64,000 nucleotides of DNA from Bacillota bacterium (GTDB lineage: Bacteria; Bacillota; Desulfotomaculia; Desulfotomaculales; Desulforudaceae), in NCBI GenBank assembly GCA_040757205.1, contig JBFLXL010000003.1:124001-188000 (forward strand). The letters are read 5' to 3'. Position 1 is the first letter of the stretch. Each line of letters opens with the position of its first letter. The position numbers were made by a program, and so were the translations under genes. Below the pieces are notes generated by a model, which saw only the letters and a program-made list of their open reading frames with translations, was not told the DNA's origin and did no database searches. Shown here piece by piece: positions 1-10,119 of this stretch.

Positions 1-1
1 G

Positions 2-301
2 GCGGCGCCCGGAGGCGAGGCGCTCTTGCGGCAGGCTTTCAGGGAACTCGGGGCTTTGATGGGTTTCCTGGAAGGTTCCGCCGAACCGGTGGCCCTGACC
101 CTGTCAAAACCGGCGGACGGCTTTGACGGTTTTGTCTGCGAGGTCGACCTGCCCCCGACCGGAAACATATCCGCCGCGGAACTGGAAGAAAACCTGGCAC
201 CGACCAACGGATTGCTCGCACCGCTGGGAGCGCGGGCCGACGTCATCGAGACCCCGGCCGGCCCCCGGATCAGGATTCAATTCCCCCGGCGGGAGGTATA
301 G
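2..301 (+). CDS. C-terminal end of a gene upstream of obg, possibly Spo0B-like (partial)
   Basis: The frame is open from the left window edge to the TAG at 299-301, so only about 99 C-terminal residues are visible. The fragment has an amphipathic start followed by alternating beta-like stretches and ends FPRREV, 5 bases before the obg start. In endospore-forming Firmicutes the gene directly before obg usually encodes Spo0B or a Spo0B-type sensor domain protein of the sporulation phosphorelay, and the position and tight spacing fit. The visible part has no motif that proves it, so the assignment rests on context. The N-terminal helical domain with the phosphorylated His, if present, is outside the window. 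Confidence 0.45.
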   Translation, partial: AAPGGEALLRQAFRELGALMGFLEGSAEPVALTLSKPADGFDGFVCEVDLPPTGNISAAELEENLAPTNGLLAPLGARADVIETPAGPRIRIQFPRREV

Positions 302-306
302 GCCGG

Positions 307-1584
307 TTGTTCAAAGACTACGCCAAAATAAACGTTAAGGCCGGGGACGGCGGTAACGGCTGCGTCGCTTTCCGGCGTGAAAAGTACGTTCCCTACGGCG
401 GCCCTTCGGGAGGAGACGGCGGCCGGGGCGGCCACATCGTTCTGCGGGCCGACGGGGGCCTGCGTACGCTGGTCGATTTCCGGTACCGCACCCACTACAA
501 GGCCGACCGGGGAGTCCACGGTCAGGGTAAGAACATGCACGGGCGCAAGGGCGAGGACTTGGTCCTGCGGGTGCCGGTGGGCACGGAGGTCCGCCGGGCC
601 GGGGATAAAACCCTGCTGGCCGACCTCACGGCCGACGGGCAGGAGTACCGGGTGGCGCGCGGCGGCCGGGGCGGCCGGGGAAACACCCGCTTTGCCACCG
701 CCAACCGCAAGGCGCCGAGTTTTGCCGAGAAGGGCGAGCCCGGCGAGGAGTTCTGGCTGGAACTGGAACTGAAACTCCTGGCTGACGTCGGGCTGGTCGG
801 ATTCCCGAACGCCGGCAAGTCGACCCTTATCTCCAAGGTGTCCGCGGCGCGGCCCAAAATTGCGGACTACCCCTTCACCACCCTCGAACCCCATCTGGGC
901 GTGGTGCGCGTGGGCGAGGGCGAGAGCTTTGTGCTGGCCGACATCCCCGGGCTGATCGAGGGCGCCCACCAGGGTGCCGGGCTGGGTCACCGGTTTTTGC
1001 GGCACGTGGAACGCACCCGGGTCCTGATCCACGTGGTCGACGTTTCCGGCCGCGAGGGCCGGGACCCGGTGGCCGACTTCGAGACCATCAACCGGGAACT
1101 GGCCGCCTACGATCCCCGCCTGGCCGCCCGCCCCCAACTGGTGGCGGCCAACAAAATCGACCTGCCGGAGGCGCGTGAGAACGTCCGGCGCCTGGTGGAA
1201 GCCGCCGGCGGGCGGCACGAGGTGTTCGGGATCTCGGCGCTCACCGGTGAGGGTTTAGAGCGGCTGGTCTACCGGGCATACCACCTGCTGGACACCATCC
1301 CGGTGGAGACAGCGCCCGCCTTTGTCGTCCCGGAAGAGCGGGAGGCGGACGTGAATCTCTTTCTGGTGGCCAGGGACGGGGACACCTACGTGGTGGAAGG
1401 GGAAGGGATTGAGCGCCGGGTGGCGATGACTGACCTGGACAACCCCGAGGCCGTACATCACCTTCAGCAATTGCTCGTCCGGATCGGAGTGGAGGACGCC
1501 CTCCGGGCGGAAGGAATCAGAACGGGCGACAATGTCCGCATCGGCCGCTTCGAATTCGAGTATAGCGAGAACCCTACCGGTTGA
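307..1584 (+). CDS. obgE: Obg-family GTPase ObgE/CgtA
   Basis: Large-subunit ribosome assembly GTPase, essential in most bacteria and tied to sporulation and stress signalling in Bacillus. The 425 residues show the full three-domain plan: the glycine-rich Obg fold (about 1-157), the GTPase domain with G1 GFPNAGKST near 165-173, G3 DIPGLIEGA near 212 and G4 NKID near 282, and a C-terminal OCT domain (about 345-425). The start is a TTG 5 bases after the upstream stop, preceded by GGGAGG. Complete and ordinary. Downstream is a 230-base repeat-rich gap before proB. Confidence 0.97.
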   Translation: MFKDYAKINVKAGDGGNGCVAFRREKYVPYGGPSGGDGGRGGHIVLRADGGLRTLVDFRYRTHYKADRGVHGQGKNMHGRKGEDLVLRVPVGTEVRRAGDKTLLADLTADGQEYRVARGGRGGRGNTRFATANRKAPSFAEKGEPGEEFWLELELKLLADVGLVGFPNAGKSTLISKVSAARPKIADYPFTTLEPHLGVVRVGEGESFVLADIPGLIEGAHQGAGLGHRFLRHVERTRVLIHVVDVSGREGRDPVADFETINRELAAYDPRLAARPQLVAANKIDLPEARENVRRLVEAAGGRHEVFGISALTGEGLERLVYRAYHLLDTIPVETAPAFVVPEEREADVNLFLVARDGDTYVVEGEGIERRVAMTDLDNPEAVHHLQQLLVRIGVEDALRAEGIRTGDNVRIGRFEFEYSENPTG

Positions 1585-1605
1585 AGTCGGGATATGTTAT
1601 TCTTT

Positions 1606-1800
1606 TAGAATCCAGAATCCAGAATTCAGAATCCAGAATAAAAGACAAGAAGACAAGAGAATTCGGAATTTCGGGGATTGGAATTCGGACGGAATTCGGG
1701 GGATGGAATTCGGGGGACACAATACTTAATTCCAACCGGAATTCCGTTGGAATTCGGGGGACACAATACTTAATTCCAACGGAATTCCGGGGACTCCGGA
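1606..1800. repeat. Repeat-filled gap between obg and proB
   Basis: Two repeat types sit here. At 1606-1640 the pattern AGAATCCAGAATTCAGAATCC is iterated; the same string returns at the 3' end of flhB (about 55916-55941). At 1670-1800 the unit GGAATTCGGGGGACACAATA followed by CTTAATTCCAAC occurs twice (about 1699-1735 and 1750-1782), with shortened GGAATTCGG pieces around it and EcoRI-like GAATTC palindromes. There is no convincing reading frame. Repeats of this look often accompany REP-associated (Y1-type) transposases, but none is present here. Confidence 0.75.
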
Positions 1801-1816
1801 ATCTACAAAAAGAGAA

Positions 1817-2953
1817 GTGAGCGTGCGCGTGGAGAGGGCGGAATTCAAAGGATTCAAGCGGCTGGTGGTCAAGGTCGGCACCAGTTCGCTGACGCACGAG
1901 ACCGGCAAGCTGAACCTCGCCGCCATTGAGCTGCTGGTGCGGCAACTGGCCGACCAGCACAACCAAGGCCGGGAACTGATCCTGGTCACCTCGGGCGCCA
2001 TTGGGGCCGGGGCCGGCAAACTCGGGCTCCGGCGGGGACCCCGCACTATTCCCGAAAAACAGGCCTGCGCCGCAGTGGGACAGGGAGTATTGCTGCACAT
2101 GTACGAGAAGTTCCTGGCCGAGTATGGCATCACCGCCGGCCAAGTTCTGCTCACCAGGGAGGACTTTTCGATCCGCCGGCGCTTTCTGAACGCCCGGAAC
2201 ACCCTCGCCAGCCTGCTGCAATTCGGGGTGGTGCCGATCATCAATGAAAACGACACGGTGGCCGTGGACGAGATCAAGCTCGGCGACAACGACCAACTGG
2301 CCGCCTTGGTGGCCGGGCTGATGGACGCCGACCTTTTGCTGCTGCTCACCGACACCGACGGCCTGTACACCGCCGACCCGAGGGCCGATGCCCAAGCCCG
2401 CCTGATTCACTGGGTGGACGAGGTCACCCCGGACATCGAGAAGCTGGCGGGAACCGCCGGCAGCCGGCACGGCACCGGCGGGATGATCACCAAACTGCAG
2501 GCGGCCCGGATTGCCACCCACTCGGGAGTGGTCACGGCCATCGCCCGGTGTTCGATGGAGAACGTGATTCGCCGCGTCCTGGAAGGGGAGGAAATCGGCA
2601 CCGTCTTCCAGGCGGTGCCGCGCCGCATGGAGATGCGCAAACAGTGGATCGCCTATGGCGCTTCGGTGGCCGGGAAGATCACGGTGGACGCCGGCGCGGC
2701 GCAGGCTCTGCGTGAAAAAGGCAAAAGTCTCTTGCCCTCGGGGGTGGTGGCGGTGGAAGGCCGGTTTGGAATGGGCCAGATGGTCAGCATTGTCGATCCG
2801 GCCGGGACGGAGATCGCCCGGGGCTTGGCCAACTACTCGGCCGCGGAGATCGAGCGCATCAAGGGCTGCAAGACCGCCGCCGTGCCCGAGATTCTCGGCT
2901 ACCGGCACTTTGACGAGGTTGTGCACCGGAACAACATGGTTCTCGAACTCTAA
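1817..2953 (+). CDS. proB: Glutamate 5-kinase
   Basis: Phosphorylates the gamma carboxyl of glutamate, the first step of proline synthesis (cytosolic). An amino-acid kinase fold spans about residues 10-265 with the ATP/substrate motif VVKVGTSSL near the N-terminus, SGAIGAG, and INENDTVAVDEI. A PUA domain follows at about 275-370, as in full-length ProB. The longest GTG start (1817) is given; GTGs at 1823 and 1829 are also in frame, and 1823 is better spaced from AGAAG. The usual partner proA does not follow: the next gene, 17 bases on, is a HIT protein. Confidence 0.95.
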   Translation: MSVRVERAEFKGFKRLVVKVGTSSLTHETGKLNLAAIELLVRQLADQHNQGRELILVTSGAIGAGAGKLGLRRGPRTIPEKQACAAVGQGVLLHMYEKFLAEYGITAGQVLLTREDFSIRRRFLNARNTLASLLQFGVVPIINENDTVAVDEIKLGDNDQLAALVAGLMDADLLLLLTDTDGLYTADPRADAQARLIHWVDEVTPDIEKLAGTAGSRHGTGGMITKLQAARIATHSGVVTAIARCSMENVIRRVLEGEEIGTVFQAVPRRMEMRKQWIAYGASVAGKITVDAGAAQALREKGKSLLPSGVVAVEGRFGMGQMVSIVDPAGTEIARGLANYSAAEIERIKGCKTAAVPEILGYRHFDEVVHRNNMVLEL

Positions 2954-2970
2954 GAGGAGGTGTCGACTTA

Positions 2971-3489
2971 TTGGATAAACTGTGGGCGCCGTGGCGGAGC
3001 CGGTACGTGACCGGGGCGGCGAAAGACCCCAACCCGGAGTGTATCTTCTGCCAGAAACTGCACGACGATCCGGAGCGGGACGCTTCGAACTACCTTCTCA
3101 CCCGGACCGGGAACTGCTTTGTCATCCTGAACCTCTTCCCCTACAACAACGGCCATTTGCTCGTCGCTCCCAAGCGGCACGCGCCCGACATCGAGGAACT
3201 GGCCGCCCAGGAGATGCTGGAACTGTTCGAAGTGACGCGGTGGATGGTGGAGATTTTGCGCCGGGCCTTCCAACCGGACGGGTTCAACATCGGGATCAAC
3301 GTGGGCCGCGTGGCCGGCGCCGGCATCCCGGGGCACTTCCATATACACATTGTGCCGCGGTGGAACGGGGATACGAACTTTATGCCGGTGCTCGGGGACG
3401 TCAAGGTGATCTCCGAGGCGCTCGACGACTCCTACCGGAAACTGCGCGCCGCCCTGGAGGAAACAGAAGCGAGGGAGGGGGGCCAATAA
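2971..3489 (+). CDS. HIT-family nucleotide hydrolase/phosphorylase
   Basis: A 172-residue histidine-triad protein. The active-site motif HFHIHIVPRW lies at about residues 122-131, with an N-terminal CIFC motif typical of the Ap4A phosphorylase/FHIT-like branch that binds zinc. The family cleaves dinucleoside polyphosphates or nucleoside phosphoramidates, but the exact substrate cannot be read from sequence. The TTG start has a strong GAGGAGG 11 bases upstream, partly overlapping the end of proB, so co-transcription with obg-proB is likely. Confidence 0.9.
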   Translation: MDKLWAPWRSRYVTGAAKDPNPECIFCQKLHDDPERDASNYLLTRTGNCFVILNLFPYNNGHLLVAPKRHAPDIEELAAQEMLELFEVTRWMVEILRRAFQPDGFNIGINVGRVAGAGIPGHFHIHIVPRWNGDTNFMPVLGDVKVISEALDDSYRKLRAALEETEAREGGQ

Positions 3490-3584
3490 GCGAGGTTGAT
3501 CGGTTGCGGAGTGCGCTGAGGCAGATCCGCGACAGCCCCTAGAGGTGCTATAATAACCTCGGACGCCCCAAACATCGAAAACGC

Positions 3585-3613
3585 TTGCATTTTCCGGGAT
3601 CAACCATTATAAT
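3585..3613 (+). promoter_or_regulatory. Sigma-A type promoter for nadD
   Basis: TTGCAT (3585-3590), a 17-base spacer, then a perfect TATAAT (3608-3613), 33 bases before the nadD ATG. A second TATAAT with an extended TG lies at 3549-3554 without a good -35. It marks a transcription start separate from the upstream obg group. Confidence 0.75.
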
Positions 3614-3646
3614 TGTCCCAACCCAATCCGGTTCGAGGTATCGAGT

Positions 3647-4246
3647 ATGAAGTTGGGAGTGATGGGCGGGACCTTCGATCCCGTTCATTACGGTCACCTG
3701 GTGGTGGCCGAGGGTGTCCGTTACGAATACCGGTTGGACAAAGTGATCTTTGTTCCTGCCGGGCGGCCCCCGCATAAAAGGGACCGCCCGATCTCCGGTT
3801 CCGAACACCGCCTGGCCGTTACGGCCCTGGCCATCGCTTCAAACCCCTTTTTCGAAGTATCGGATCTGGAAATAAAACGGCCGGGTCTTTCGTATACGTA
3901 CGACACGATCCGGGAATTGCAGGACGTGTACCACCCGGACGCCACCTACTTTATCACCGGCGCCGACGCGGTACTGGAACTTCTGTCCTGGCACCGGTTT
4001 CCGGAATTGCTGGCGAGATGCCGTTTCATCGCCGCCACGCGGCCGGGGCACAACCTGGAAAACCTTGCGGCAAGGCTCAGGCTGTTGCCGGCCTCCTTGG
4101 CGGAGCGGATCACGGCGTTTGAGGTGCCGGCCCTGGCGATTTCATCCTCCGACATCCGGCGCCGGGTGAGCGAGGGGAGACCGATCAAGTACCTGCTGCC
4201 GGAAAGCGTCGAAGAGTACGTTTTGAACAACGGTCTTTATCGATAA
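3647..4246 (+). CDS. nadD: Nicotinate-nucleotide adenylyltransferase
   Basis: Converts nicotinate mononucleotide and ATP to deamido-NAD, a required NAD step. The 199 residues carry the nucleotidyltransferase signature GGTFDPVHYGHL at the N-terminus and the C-terminal ISSSDIRRRV motif in place of the ISSTxIR consensus. The length is normal. In many Firmicutes nadD is followed by yqeK and rsfS; here a small RRM protein stands where yqeK is expected. A sigma-A type promoter sits just upstream. Confidence 0.96.
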   Translation: MKLGVMGGTFDPVHYGHLVVAEGVRYEYRLDKVIFVPAGRPPHKRDRPISGSEHRLAVTALAIASNPFFEVSDLEIKRPGLSYTYDTIRELQDVYHPDATYFITGADAVLELLSWHRFPELLARCRFIAATRPGHNLENLAARLRLLPASLAERITAFEVPALAISSSDIRRRVSEGRPIKYLLPESVEEYVLNNGLYR

Positions 4247-4307
4247 GGATTGCATCAGGAGACATCCTTTTGCAAATAATATGGAGCAAAGTGAGGTGAG
4301 AATATTG

Positions 4308-4574
4308 GTGCGTACCCTGTACGTAGGTAATCTGCCCTGGGGCACGAAGGCCGAAGACCTGGATGAGGCTTTCGGAGCTTACGGCGAAGTGGTTTCCAGT
4401 CGCATCATCACCGACCGGCAGACGGGCCGCTCCCGTGGCTTCGGCTTTGTGGAGGTCAAGGACGAGGATGTCGAGACGATGATCAACGCCATGAACGGAA
4501 CCGAGTTCGGCGGCCGGATCATCACGGTGAACGAAGCCCGTGCCAGAGATGATAACAATGAAAGACGCTTCTAG
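4308..4574 (+). CDS. Small single-RRM RNA-binding protein
   Basis: An 88-residue protein made almost entirely of one RNA-recognition motif: RNP2 as LYVGNL at the very N-terminus and RNP1 as RGFGFVEV in the middle, the layout of cyanobacterial and some deep-branching bacterial Rbp proteins. An in-frame ATG at 4281 would add 9 residues, but GTGAGGTGAG at 4291-4300 is well spaced from GTG 4308, and the domain starts right there. Such proteins bind RNA and are often cold- or stress-induced. Its RNA target is unknown. Confidence 0.9.
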   Translation: MRTLYVGNLPWGTKAEDLDEAFGAYGEVVSSRIITDRQTGRSRGFGFVEVKDEDVETMINAMNGTEFGGRIITVNEARARDDNNERRF

Positions 4575-4625
4575 GGCCTAGAACCCGCTGCGGCCTTGCA
4601 AGACCACCTGCCGAGGAGGAATGGC

Positions 4626-4982
4626 ATGTCGTTGAGTCCCCGGACCTTGGTTGAAACGGCGGTGCGGGCGGCGGGGGAAAAAAGAGGCGACGACATACTG
4701 GTTCTTGATATCAGTGGTCTCACGATATTGAGCGACTACTTCGTGCTGGTCAGCGGCCGTTCCACCACCCATGTCAAGGCCATCGCCGATCACATCCGGG
4801 AGAAGCTTGGCGAACTGGGCGCAAAGGCACCCCGGTCGGAAGGATACCGGGAAGGTCTCTGGGTCCTGCTGGACTATGGGGACGTTGTGGTACATGTCTT
4901 CACGCAGAGCGAGCGGGACTTTTACAACTTGGAACGCCTCTGGGGGGACGCACCGGTCGTCCATTTGCCGGCTGGGCTCTAA
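4626..4982 (+). CDS. rsfS: Ribosomal silencing factor RsfS
   Basis: RsfS (Iojap/YbeB family) binds uL14 and blocks joining of ribosomal subunits when nutrients are short. The 118 residues contain the family core: DILVLDISGLTILSDYFVL, then RSEGYREGLWVLLDYGDVVVH, with the usual FTQSERDFYNLERLWGDA end. ATG 4626 follows GAGGAGG with good spacing; no start upstream is better. It lies 51 bases after the RRM gene and ends the nadD group. Confidence 0.95.
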   Translation: MSLSPRTLVETAVRAAGEKRGDDILVLDISGLTILSDYFVLVSGRSTTHVKAIADHIREKLGELGAKAPRSEGYREGLWVLLDYGDVVVHVFTQSERDFYNLERLWGDAPVVHLPAGL

Positions 4983-5058
4983 CACGGATGACCTTCGTAT
5001 TGTTTGTTTTATACATCTGAATGGTCCGGGTTGAGGCGTTCCGAAAAATCCAACGCGG

Positions 5059-5087
5059 TTGACTTTTGTACTGCTTTGTCTTATACT
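5059..5087 (+). promoter_or_regulatory. Sigma-A type promoter of tRNA-Ala
   Basis: TTGACT (5059-5064), 17-base spacer, TATACT (5082-5087), ending 12 bases before the mature tRNA 5' end. Confidence 0.85.
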
Positions 5088-5099
5088 GGTGTCTGTGAT

Positions 5100-5174
5100 G
5101 GGGCTGTGGCGCAGTGGGAGCGCGCTACCTTGGCATGGTAGAGGCCGCGGGTTCAATCCCCGCCAGCTCCACCA
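5100..5174 (+). tRNA. tRNA-Ala (anticodon GGC), CCA encoded
   Basis: A cloverleaf can be drawn. The acceptor stem GGGGCTG pairs with CAGCTCC, with one G-T. The D arm is GCGC/GCGC. The anticodon stem CTACC/GGTAG holds loop TTGGCAT, giving anticodon GGC. The T arm GCGGG/CCCGC has loop TTCAATC. The 3' CCA is encoded. It has its own promoter upstream and a hairpin with a T tract 18 bases downstream, so it is a single-gene transcription unit. Confidence 0.95.
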
Positions 5175-5191
5175 TTACGAAAAAGACTTGA

Positions 5192-5226
5192 AGCCTCTCA
5201 TCCTGGCCGGGATGGGGGCTTTTTCA
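5192..5226 (+). terminator. Rho-independent terminator after tRNA-Ala
   Basis: An AGCC...GGCT stem with an inner CATCC/GGATG stem (5192-5220) followed by TTTTTC. Confidence 0.75.
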
Positions 5227-5345
5227 TTTGAAGGCGCGTCCATACGGGAACGCCTTTTTGATATATGGAGACCGAGATACAGGAGTCGGAATACGAAAGG
5301 TAGAATACAGGGAGAATATTCTATCCCAACGGAGGTTCGTTCCAG

Positions 5346-7859
<2,514 letters not shown>

Positions 7860-7965
7860 CGTGGAGCGTGCGTACGCTCACGCCCGCCAAATCGGGGCGA
7901 AAAGGCAGGTGTCTGACAGCTTTTTCACCTTTTTCACTGAGAGCCGGCGGGAGGTCGTTGTAACA

Positions 7966-8367
7966 ATGGATGAAGACAACGCATGGCGCGAGGACACTCA
8001 AACTCCGGGCGATGCGAAGTCGGCAGACCACCTTGAGCCGCCGCCATCCAAAGACTGCGTCCCGGACCCCGAAGCCGAGTCTTCCGGCGCCCTGACGCCC
8101 CGGCAGCTCGATATCCTGGTGTTCCTAACCCTCGTCGGCGAAGCGGACGAGGGCGACATCGCCTATGGTCTCCGGCTGGCACCTGAAGAATTGGCCCGCG
8201 TACCGGCCGGGTTTCTGGACAGTCCCGGTGAGTTCGTAGCCCGCCGGGAACTGGAAGCTCTGTCCCGCCTGGGGCTGGCCGCCACTGACGGAATCACATG
8301 GGAATTGACCAACCGGGGAAGAGAAGTGCTCGCAACCCTGGAACACAAGCAGCCCGCAGCGGAATAA
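7966..8367 (+). CDS. Hypothetical protein with a C-terminal winged-helix-like region
   Basis: 133 residues. The first 45 are acidic and look disordered. From about residue 47 (LTPRQLDILVFLTLVGEADE) to the end the helix pattern and the closing beta-hairpin-like piece (ITWELTNRGREVLATLE) resemble a winged-helix domain such as those in MarR or PadR-like proteins. I do not recognise a named family. ATG 7966 has GGGAGG 12 bases upstream; in-frame GTG codons further up would begin right at the leuS stop. A GC hairpin without T tract (8379-8403) follows. Confidence 0.7.
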   Translation: MDEDNAWREDTQTPGDAKSADHLEPPPSKDCVPDPEAESSGALTPRQLDILVFLTLVGEADEGDIAYGLRLAPEELARVPAGFLDSPGEFVARRELEALSRLGLAATDGITWELTNRGREVLATLEHKQPAAE

Positions 8368-8378
8368 CCCCCAAAACC

Positions 8379-8403
8379 GCCCGGCGGCAATGTACCGCCG
8401 GGC
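8379..8403 (+). other. GC-rich hairpin after the winged-helix-like gene
   Basis: GCCCGGCGG and CCGCCGGGC form a perfect 9-bp stem with a 7-base loop. There is no T tract, so it is a weak terminator or an mRNA end stabiliser. It lies between the stop at 8367 and the tRNA-Thr promoter. Confidence 0.6.
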
Positions 8404-8420
8404 CAAGCAACCGGGCCATC

Positions 8421-8448
8421 TTGACAATTACGCGATTCTTGCTAAAAT
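8421..8448 (+). promoter_or_regulatory. Sigma-A type promoter of tRNA-Thr
   Basis: Perfect TTGACA (8421-8426), 16-base spacer, TAAAAT (8443-8448), 29 bases before the mature tRNA. Confidence 0.85.
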
Positions 8449-8477
8449 AAGAGTCGTTGCCTCTTGAAGACTTCCGG

Positions 8478-8552
8478 GCTGGTGTAGCTCAGCGGCAGAG
8501 CAGCTGATTCGTAATCAGCAGGCCGTCGGTTCAAATCCGACCACCAGCTCCA
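8478..8552 (+). tRNA. tRNA-Thr (anticodon CGT), CCA encoded
   Basis: Acceptor stem GCTGGTG/CACCAGC, D arm GCTC/GAGC, anticodon stem GCTGA/TCAGC with loop TTCGTAA giving CGT, T arm GTCGG/CCGAC with loop TTCAAAT, encoded CCA. Own promoter upstream and terminator downstream. Confidence 0.95.
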
Positions 8553-8565
8553 GAAAAAGAAGCCA

Positions 8566-8597
8566 AGCCTCCGGACTGCTTGTTTCCGGAGGTTTTT
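8566..8597 (+). terminator. Rho-independent terminator after tRNA-Thr
   Basis: CCTCCGGA / TCCGGAGG stem (about 8568-8592) followed by TTTTT. Confidence 0.85.
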
Positions 8598-8765
8598 GCG
8601 TGGAAGACGTGCCTGAGAAGCGGCCCTTGTGGTTAGTCGCCTAACGGCATCCAAAAGACCTCTGGTGGTTAGCCCAACGCAGGTAATATCAGCGGAGGTG
8701 TGTCAACCAACCAGACAACCAGGCAAACGGCAGATAAGCCGGGCCCGAGCGGGCCGGGCCGCGGC

Positions 8766-8918
8766 CTAGAACCGCACATTCGGGCGCCACCTGTCAAGCG
8801 CGCCCAGGAAGATGTGTGCCAGTCCAAAACCCAGGATCATCGCCCCCAAACGTCCGCCGATGAGGCGTCCGAGGGTCGAAGCACCGACGCCGAGTCCCAT
8901 TACCGCTTTACTGGTCAT
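8766..8918 (-). CDS. Small glycine-rich hydrophobic protein (50 aa)
   Basis: A short frame below usual gene-calling cut-offs. ATG at 8918 (minus) is preceded by AAGGGTGA at a correct distance, and 50 residues follow to a TAG. The sequence is a glycine-zipper-like membrane helix (GLGVGASTLGRLIGGRLG, then AMILGFGLAHIFLGALD) ending in a basic tail RWRPNVRF. The composition, with no charged residue inside the hydrophobic run except Arg-bearing turns, argues for a real membrane peptide. Function unknown. A frame on the opposite strand across the same bases lacks such features. Confidence 0.6.
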   Translation of the reverse strand: MTSKAVMGLGVGASTLGRLIGGRLGAMILGFGLAHIFLGALDRWRPNVRF

Positions 8919-9009
8919 GTCACCCTTCAACGTCGCCCACTCCCTTCAGGTTTGTGTTAGCGTGCCCGGCAAACGGATATCTGATGCCGACAAAACAATT
9001 GGATAAAAC

Positions 9010-9102
9010 AGACACCCATGCCGCTCTAGCGGCGCCAGCAGAAGGATGAAAAAAATACCCCTCACCCTGACCCTCTCCCAGAGGGAGAGGGGATTTTCAG
9101 GG
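9010..9102 (+). repeat. Dispersed repeat element, copy 1 of 3
   Basis: About 90 bases starting AGACACCCATGCCGCTCTAG and ending at ATTTTCAGGGG, with an inner hairpin CCCTCTCCC-AGA-GGGAGAGGG. Other copies lie at 26499-26588 (same orientation) and 45886-45974 (inverted). The element is readable and prolongs the frame of the next gene upstream, but the gene's true start is after it. Confidence 0.9.
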
Positions 9103-9171
9103 GAGTCAAAGGGAAAGCCTGGATCCGGCGCGAATAAAAACCAGTTAGCAGTATGCGAGGGTGGGCGCGGG

Positions 9172-10119
9172 ATGTTATACCCTGTTGGGCCGGCGGCGGA
9201 CGGCGGTGGCGGCGGGCCGCACCAGTTCCGGGAACTGGCCCCCGGACAGGTTGTCCGGTTGCAACTGGTGGAGCCGGGATTGAACGGGGCGATCGTCAGC
9301 CTGGACGGCCGGCTTTTCCGGGCGGCCGGTGTTCTTCCGGTCCGGCCTGGGGAGCGTTTTTGGGCGATGGTGGAAAAGGTGCAGTCCGAGCAGGTCACGG
9401 TCCGGCACCTGGCCCCGCTGGAGGCCGGGAGTTCCGGTCCGTCCGGGAAGGAGTTGCTGCTGGCGCTTGGTCTTTCGCCCGGGGCGGACACAGAGGCGCT
9501 GCTCCGGGAGTTATTGCGCCGGCGGTTGCCCGTGGACCGGGAACTGGTCTTTAGGCTCCTGGCGGTGGGGCGTGACCTGCCCCAATACGGCGGCAAGGAG
9601 CTATGGCCGGTTTTGGCCTGGCTGCAGACGCTGGAGTTGCCTTTAAGCCAGGGAGCCCTGGCCAAAGTCCTGGCTTACATTCTGGACTGGAATCCGGACC
9701 CGGACGGGCAGGAACTGCTGAACCAAGGCCGCTCGGGGACCGGGCGGGATGCGGTGCAGGCTTATGCCTTAAACGGCGGGGAGCGTCTGCAGGGCCAAGT
9801 GTACCTGGTCTTCCCCGGTGACGGGCCGGAACCGGAGGCCGGCGCAAGGGTCGTACTCCATCTGCGGTCCAGCTTCTTTGGTGAGTTCTGGGTGGGCCTC
9901 GAAATGGACCATACCGGATTGGGCGGGCGGTTGATCACGCCTGAGGCCCGGTGGGCCGGCCGGTTTCAGGAGGCGGTGGGGCTGCTGGAAGAACGGTTGG
10001 CCGGCTTGGGATATCCGGTACGGCCGATAACGGTGGAGGTCCGCCGGGTGAGTTGCGTGGCGGAGCTGCTGGCGGGCTTCGTCAGCCCCGTGTACGTGCC
10101 CCTGGACATCCGGGTGTGA
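9172..10119 (+). CDS. FliK-like hook-length-control domain protein (YlqG-type)
   Basis: 315 residues. The N-terminal third is proline/glycine-rich, and the C-terminal half (about 195-310) has the beta-rich pattern of FliK C-terminal domains, with ALNGGERLQGQVYLVF and ARVVLHLRSSFFGEFWVGLE. It is followed 96 bases later by an FlhB-C-like gene and then rnhA, which mirrors the Bacillus ylqG-ylqH pair beside an RNase H gene (rnhB there). The start is ATG 9172 after GAGGGTGGG; the frame stays open to 9046, but that part is the dispersed repeat. Assignment is by neighbourhood and weak domain resemblance. Confidence 0.6.
   Translation: MLYPVGPAADGGGGGPHQFRELAPGQVVRLQLVEPGLNGAIVSLDGRLFRAAGVLPVRPGERFWAMVEKVQSEQVTVRHLAPLEAGSSGPSGKELLLALGLSPGADTEALLRELLRRRLPVDRELVFRLLAVGRDLPQYGGKELWPVLAWLQTLELPLSQGALAKVLAYILDWNPDPDGQELLNQGRSGTGRDAVQAYALNGGERLQGQVYLVFPGDGPEPEAGARVVLHLRSSFFGEFWVGLEMDHTGLGGRLITPEARWAGRFQEAVGLLEERLAGLGYPVRPITVEVRRVSCVAELLAGFVSPVYVPLDIRV

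Noticed and set aside
277-2926. Long minus-strand open frames opposite obg and proB (277-1218, 1574-2926)
   Set aside because: They mirror strongly supported plus-strand genes, have no ribosome binding site or domain, and carry the Gly/His/Val/Gln-rich composition typical of antisense frames in GC-rich DNA.
5227-5345. T-box leader before leuS
   Set aside because: No T-box core or specifier hairpin, and only about 120 bases lie between the tRNA-Ala terminator and leuS.
8700-8960. Plus-strand 86-codon frame
   Set aside because: Starts in the tail of the tRNA-Thr region with no ribosome binding site; the minus-strand 50-codon frame over the same bases is better supported.
9046-9171. Upstream extension of the FliK-like gene to ATG 9046
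   Set aside because: The extra 42 codons read through the 90-base dispersed repeat, and ATG 9172 has a proper ribosome binding site.
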